NCBI GenBank assembly: GCA_019639175.1
Contig: JAHBSK010000006.1
Location: 60,709 to 124,708, forward strand
Length of the DNA stretch: 64,000 nucleotides
Source of the DNA: Acidobacteriota bacterium
GTDB lineage: Bacteria > Acidobacteriota > Blastocatellia > Pyrinomonadales > Pyrinomonadaceae
Reading direction: 5' to 3'
Positions within the stretch are counted from its first letter, which is position 1, and every line of letters starts with the position of its first letter. The notes under the pieces were generated by a model. It ran no database searches. It had not been told where the DNA came from and saw only the letters and a program-made list of their open reading frames with translations. Both the position numbers and the translations under genes were made by a program. This document shows, piece by piece, positions 60,818-64,000 of the stretch.

Positions 60818-61708
60818 TCAGTCCAGCTTTTCGAATTCAAGAGTCTGTTGGTTTAGGTCAAGAATGACCCTTCCACCTCGATGATCACGTATTTGGCGCC
60901 AGACTTTGTAACCATTGAGAATTGCGCGTTCCCAATCGCCGGTCGAACAGATGCCTACCTCCAACCGACTACTTAAGTATCTTATGGTCTTTAACAGGCT
61001 GTAGTCCAACTCTGAAACATTTTCGAAAAACCCGTGAGCCTCCGCATAGGAGAATACCAAAGCGGATATGCCTTCCTCAATCGCGGTTGCCCGTCCGCCG
61101 TCCTCAACCTCATCTATCTTGGGGTTACTTTTCCGTTTTCGCTTTAACAATTGTCTCGTAACCGGAGACCATCCGAGTACAGCTGCATATCCAAGATGAA
61201 AGACGTCGTGAAATCTGTACCCGTCGGGATGATACGCATTGTCCGTCAAATCACTTCCAACTTGCTCCCCATCAGAAAAAGCCTGTACTCGGTATGACTC
61301 ATTCTCGGTGATCTCTTTTATCTCGACGGTAAACCGACGAGGCAGGGTTTCATTTTCCGGGAAATCTTTATCAAATATGTAACATGATGCTCCGGTAGTT
61401 TTATGTACGAATCGCTCCTGGACTTTATCAATATTGTCTTTAGCTATTGTTTCGAGGTCCAGATCAAATTTTGAAGCAACGTTTGAAATATACCAAAGCA
61501 AGTCTCCCAGTTCCTCCGAGATTCGTTCCCTGAACAGTTTATGTGCTGAACCATCACGAAGGTGCTTCTTGTACTCACTTAGTAATCCCCCTGCCTCGCC
61601 GGCAAGTCCTAGCAAGGGAACTATCTTCTCGACTAGATCTTCCCGATACTTTTCGCTTGGCACCTGATCGCTTTCCAGCGCCTTTGATTGATATTCTTTG
61701 AAGTCCAT
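60818..61708 (-). CDS. MazG-type nucleotide pyrophosphohydrolase
   Basis: A 296-aa protein. The N-terminal 100 residues are a MazG-like domain: VEKIVPLLGLAGEAGGLLSEYKKHLRDG and ISEELGDLLWYISNVASKF carry the EAxxLxxE and EELxDxxWY acidic motifs that hold magnesium. Such enzymes convert NTPs or dNTPs to monophosphates. The remaining 190 residues hold a second region (YHPDGYRFHDVFHLGYAAVLGWSPVTRQLLKRKRK and so on) found as an extension in phage-type MazG proteins. It may trim unmodified or unwanted nucleotides. It starts three bases after the stop of the kinase fusion gene. Confidence 0.85.
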   Translation of the reverse strand: MDFKEYQSKALESDQVPSEKYREDLVEKIVPLLGLAGEAGGLLSEYKKHLRDGSAHKLFRERISEELGDLLWYISNVASKFDLDLETIAKDNIDKVQERFVHKTTGASCYIFDKDFPENETLPRRFTVEIKEITENESYRVQAFSDGEQVGSDLTDNAYHPDGYRFHDVFHLGYAAVLGWSPVTRQLLKRKRKSNPKIDEVEDGGRATAIEEGISALVFSYAEAHGFFENVSELDYSLLKTIRYLSSRLEVGICSTGDWERAILNGYKVWRQIRDHRGGRVILDLNQQTLEFEKLD

Positions 61709-61711
61709 TTG

Positions 61712-63466
61712 TTACAGTTCCTTACCTTTTTTAATAGTATCCGTTCTTTCTTTTGATATTGCTTCATTAATACCCCATTTTGGTGGGTACCAAAATTCTA
61801 TCGGTTGATGATTTGGTTTGTGAGTTTGTTTGATCCTCATTCTACCGGTAATCCCGGAAATCTCTGGATGCATAACTCTGGCATATTTATCGACCTCGCA
61901 GAAAAGATTCTGGCAATCGATCAACTGCAAGGGCCTTCCCCATAAGTCACGGAACTTCAATCCGAGTCTCTCGAATTCCTGATCTTGTATATCCGTTACA
62001 AACTTGATCAATTCGCCTTCGCTCAGGCCTCCTCTGTCGGTAAAGCACTTTCGAATCCCATCGAGAGCACCAGGGCCTGGAACAACAAATTCACTTTCAC
62101 TATAGTCGGTCAACTCGCTGTAGTTTATGTCCACGATGAACTGGTATGCCAGAAAATCGCCGATCGACGGATATGCTCGAAGCATTTCAAAGCCATGCTG
62201 CAATTTTTTTGAATCGGTAAGTTTCTTAAACAGCTCATCCTTCATCATCATGTCAATTAGCTTAAGATGAGTCCGATGCTTCATATCGAGGCCGAAGAGT
62301 CTACCTCCTGAAGGCATGATATATGCCCCAGAATAAATCCTTTTACCTTGCGACATTGCTTTCGTGAGAATTCGGTCATACTTCTTGGTATCAAAATCTT
62401 TAAAGGAAATTGTCCCGAGTTTCTGACGAAGTAAATTCCATGTTTCGATCTTGTTGAAGAGTTTGAATAATATAATCCGAAAGAAAACTTCCTGCCCCTC
62501 ATTCGATAATTCCGGGTTATAGATGACGTCGCGGATCAAAAACTGGCTCACGCGGTCGGATGCTCGATACGCGTTCGTAAACTTGTACTTTCTAAGCACT
62601 GGATCTTCGGTCCAAGGACCTGGTTCCCCTTCCTGTCTCCGAAAGAAGATATTTTGTCGTTCGACGGCAAACTTCCAATATGTGTCGAAAACGACTGTCG
62701 GCTTTGCAGGATGAATGTGTGAGGCAATGACCGTGGGACCGGAAATGGCTATCCCGGAAGCAGTCGGAAGATCGAAACCCATCGCGGGCTGCACCGGCGC
62801 TCGTCGTGGCAACTGGTCAGACTTGAGTTGATTTTTTTCTGACAGAAGGAGTGTTGTTATTGTTTCGATAACGGCAGATGACAGTTCTAAGAAAGAACCT
62901 GCGTTTGGAGTCCTAAATATCTGTTGCCTTTCTTTTTCTTTTTCCACAAGAACATCGTATTCATGGCTTAGGGCCGACCATTCAGCGGAATTGACATTTC
63001 GATCTATCGGACTTTCGCGTTCTAAGAGAAAGATCGCAGTTGGAGAATAGGCTTTCCAAAAAACTCTCTCCAGATCAATCAACTTTTTCAAGGCTCTGCG
63101 GTTGAGCCCCGCGACAACGCCGTAAACCCAAGCGGACCACCAATACCTGTCAAGTAGGACATTTTTACCTGCGTTAAGTGCGGGGCCAATAGTTTTTTCA
63201 ATACTATCGATATGCGCGGCTATATGAAGGACCTGTTTGCTGAACTCGCTAATAGTCTCAACACCGTGATGAGAACTATCATGGTGAATCTCGTAAACAA
63301 GTTTTCCCAGGGTATCAGGTTCGCGTCCGGGAAAAGACAAGCGTAAAAATGTGTCGGTGCCGTTCTGAAAATGGTCTTCGATCGCCTGAGATAAACTGGT
63401 CTTGCCAACTCCGTCGGGACCTTCCAAAATGATGAGAGCACCTTGGGTTGAGAACTTTTTTCGCAT
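61712..63466 (-). CDS. dTMP-kinase-like domain fused to HMUDK helical domain
   Basis: A 584-aa fusion. Residues 8-210 form a thymidylate-kinase-like P-loop domain: IILEGPDGVGKTSLSQAI (Lys22, Thr23), LDRYWWSAWVYG and a lid-like segment. Residues 245-560 match the helical domain of phage 5-hydroxymethyl-dU DNA kinases and related thymine-hypermodification proteins: FDTYWKFAVERQNIFFRR, TNAYRASDRVSQFLIRDVIY, EVFFRIILFKLFNKIETW and GPGALDGIRKCF. In phages these proteins act after a thymidylate-synthase homologue has made hydroxymethyl-dUMP. Here both sit together, with dUTPase and MazG. Whether this acts on nucleotides or DNA cannot be told from sequence. Confidence 0.82.
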   Translation of the reverse strand: MRKKFSTQGALIILEGPDGVGKTSLSQAIEDHFQNGTDTFLRLSFPGREPDTLGKLVYEIHHDSSHHGVETISEFSKQVLHIAAHIDSIEKTIGPALNAGKNVLLDRYWWSAWVYGVVAGLNRRALKKLIDLERVFWKAYSPTAIFLLERESPIDRNVNSAEWSALSHEYDVLVEKEKERQQIFRTPNAGSFLELSSAVIETITTLLLSEKNQLKSDQLPRRAPVQPAMGFDLPTASGIAISGPTVIASHIHPAKPTVVFDTYWKFAVERQNIFFRRQEGEPGPWTEDPVLRKYKFTNAYRASDRVSQFLIRDVIYNPELSNEGQEVFFRIILFKLFNKIETWNLLRQKLGTISFKDFDTKKYDRILTKAMSQGKRIYSGAYIMPSGGRLFGLDMKHRTHLKLIDMMMKDELFKKLTDSKKLQHGFEMLRAYPSIGDFLAYQFIVDINYSELTDYSESEFVVPGPGALDGIRKCFTDRGGLSEGELIKFVTDIQDQEFERLGLKFRDLWGRPLQLIDCQNLFCEVDKYARVMHPEISGITGRMRIKQTHKPNHQPIEFWYPPKWGINEAISKERTDTIKKGKEL

Positions 63467-63472
63467 AAACTT

Positions 63473-64000
63473 CTAATTACTTATTGCTTCCTGATGAGCG
63501 GTAAATGGGCGAACGGTCTCGACAAGATCGGCAACTTTGGTTTTTGTTGTACCAAGCATTTCCACTCCTACCACACAGGTCAAATTGCTGAGTCTGAGTC
63601 CCATTTCGCCGGCCATGAATTCGCCTAGTCGCCATAAACCCATGCAATTGCCATACCCCTTCTGAAAAAGAAGTTGGGTTGCGTAGAACGCATTCATGCT
63701 CAATTCGGACGTAGTTCTATTGGGTACGAAGCTGACATGTTGCAGGCATGGGAATCCGGTTCGAGCTGCCCGGACATGATCCCTAGCGGGATCAAAAATT
63801 GATGCCTGAAACTTCGACCTTATAACTCCTTTTCTCGAATCATTAAGATCCAATATGAAATCGAGCTGATTGACGTAATTCGGTTCTTGACCAAATGCCA
63901 CCAGTCTTTCAAAATAGAGACCTCGGTTGTTCAATTGCGGTTCGAGCTTATGAAGTCGCGGAAGGCACTTTTTATAAAGCGAAAAAAGCCTCTTTCGATC
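63473..64000 (-). CDS. Thymidylate-synthase-like protein (5' part beyond window)
   Basis: The frame is open to the window edge: 22 codons without a stop precede a TTG at 63934, so the real start is outside and at least 175 residues are visible. RSKFQASIFDPARDHVRAARTGFPCLQHVSFVP contains the nucleophile region; the usual PPCH motif reads PCLQH, keeping the Cys and a His. SMNAFYATQLLFQKGYGNCMGLWRLGEFMAGEMGL matches the C-terminal region of phage thymidylate-synthase homologues. Likely role: methylene or hydroxymethyl transfer to dUMP. It begins the leftward nucleotide operon, followed six bases later by the kinase fusion. Confidence 0.8.
   Translation of the reverse strand, partial: DRKRLFSLYKKCLPRLHKLEPQLNNRGLYFERLVAFGQEPNYVNQLDFILDLNDSRKGVIRSKFQASIFDPARDHVRAARTGFPCLQHVSFVPNRTTSELSMNAFYATQLLFQKGYGNCMGLWRLGEFMAGEMGLRLSNLTCVVGVEMLGTTKTKVADLVETVRPFTAHQEAISN

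Noticed and set aside
60818..61708. MazEF-type toxin-antitoxin
   Set aside because: The acidic motifs are those of the MazG pyrophosphohydrolase, unrelated to the MazF toxin.
1..64000. tRNA genes, rRNA, integrase, replication initiator or att sites
   Set aside because: None could be recognised by eye; their absence means ICE versus plasmid cannot be decided from this window.

Overview
The window reads as the backbone and cargo of a large conjugative element (an integrative conjugative element or a conjugative plasmid) from a diderm bacterium. Moderate GC, a proline-threonine-linked RHS giant, small secreted proteins of the 'RIIPGVSTR' type and the overall gene style suggest Acidobacteriota (Blastocatellia-like); this is an inference, because no rRNA, tRNA or housekeeping marker is present. 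No integrase, replication initiator or attachment site is visible, so ICE versus plasmid cannot be decided. Both edges cut genes.

Layout. 1-9.4 kb: mobilisation and DNA-processing genes: an unknown 547-aa protein, SSB, RNase H, a candidate oriT (3720-3906, containing a MOBP-type nic consensus), a ribbon-helix-helix accessory protein, a MOBP relaxase and a large relaxase-associated protein. 9.5-25.3 kb: a complete-looking type IV secretion system in two divergent operons: leftward virB1-virB8-virB9-virB10-AAA ATPase-membrane protein-virD4-unknown, and rightward virB2-virB3-virB4-virB5-virB6. No VirB11 is seen; a MoxR-like AAA ATPase lies in the leftward operon. Two divergent sigma-54 promoter sequences separate the operons, a third precedes the relaxase operon and a weaker one faces the other way. 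A sigma-54 activator without receiver domain is encoded at 47.6 kb, so conjugation may be a sigma-54 regulon run from within the element.

25.3-38.0 kb is AT-richer cargo: an RHS polymorphic-toxin locus (2025-aa RHS protein with an M23-peptidase-like tip and a putative secreted immunity protein), two displaced RHS toxin tips each followed by a secreted small protein, and an IS3-type element. 36.9-41.5 kb is the most striking cargo: an operon encoding a nucleoside-phosphorylase-like domain fused to an APAZ-like region, translationally coupled to a short MID-PIWI Argonaute, with an unknown gene transcribed divergently. This looks like a short prokaryotic Argonaute defence system with an unusual effector.

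41.7-47.2 kb: a toprim/DUF3854 primase-like protein, an N6-adenine methylase-like protein and a Strawberry-notch helicase. 47.6 kb: the sigma-54 activator. 49-54 kb: a PRTRC ubiquitin-like cluster (E, C, B, A/JAMM, ThiF). 54-60 kb: DUF2958, XF1762, a coiled-coil protein, a possible annealing protein, a WGR protein, then a Ycf46-like AAA protein with altered Walker motifs, DUF1257, DUF2997 and a single [4Fe-4S] radical-SAM-type protein. 60-64 kb, leftward: dUTPase, a small helical protein, MazG-type pyrophosphohydrolase, a dTMP-kinase/HMUDK-like fusion and a thymidylate-synthase-like protein running off the edge. This last block resembles phage modules that make hypermodified thymine DNA.
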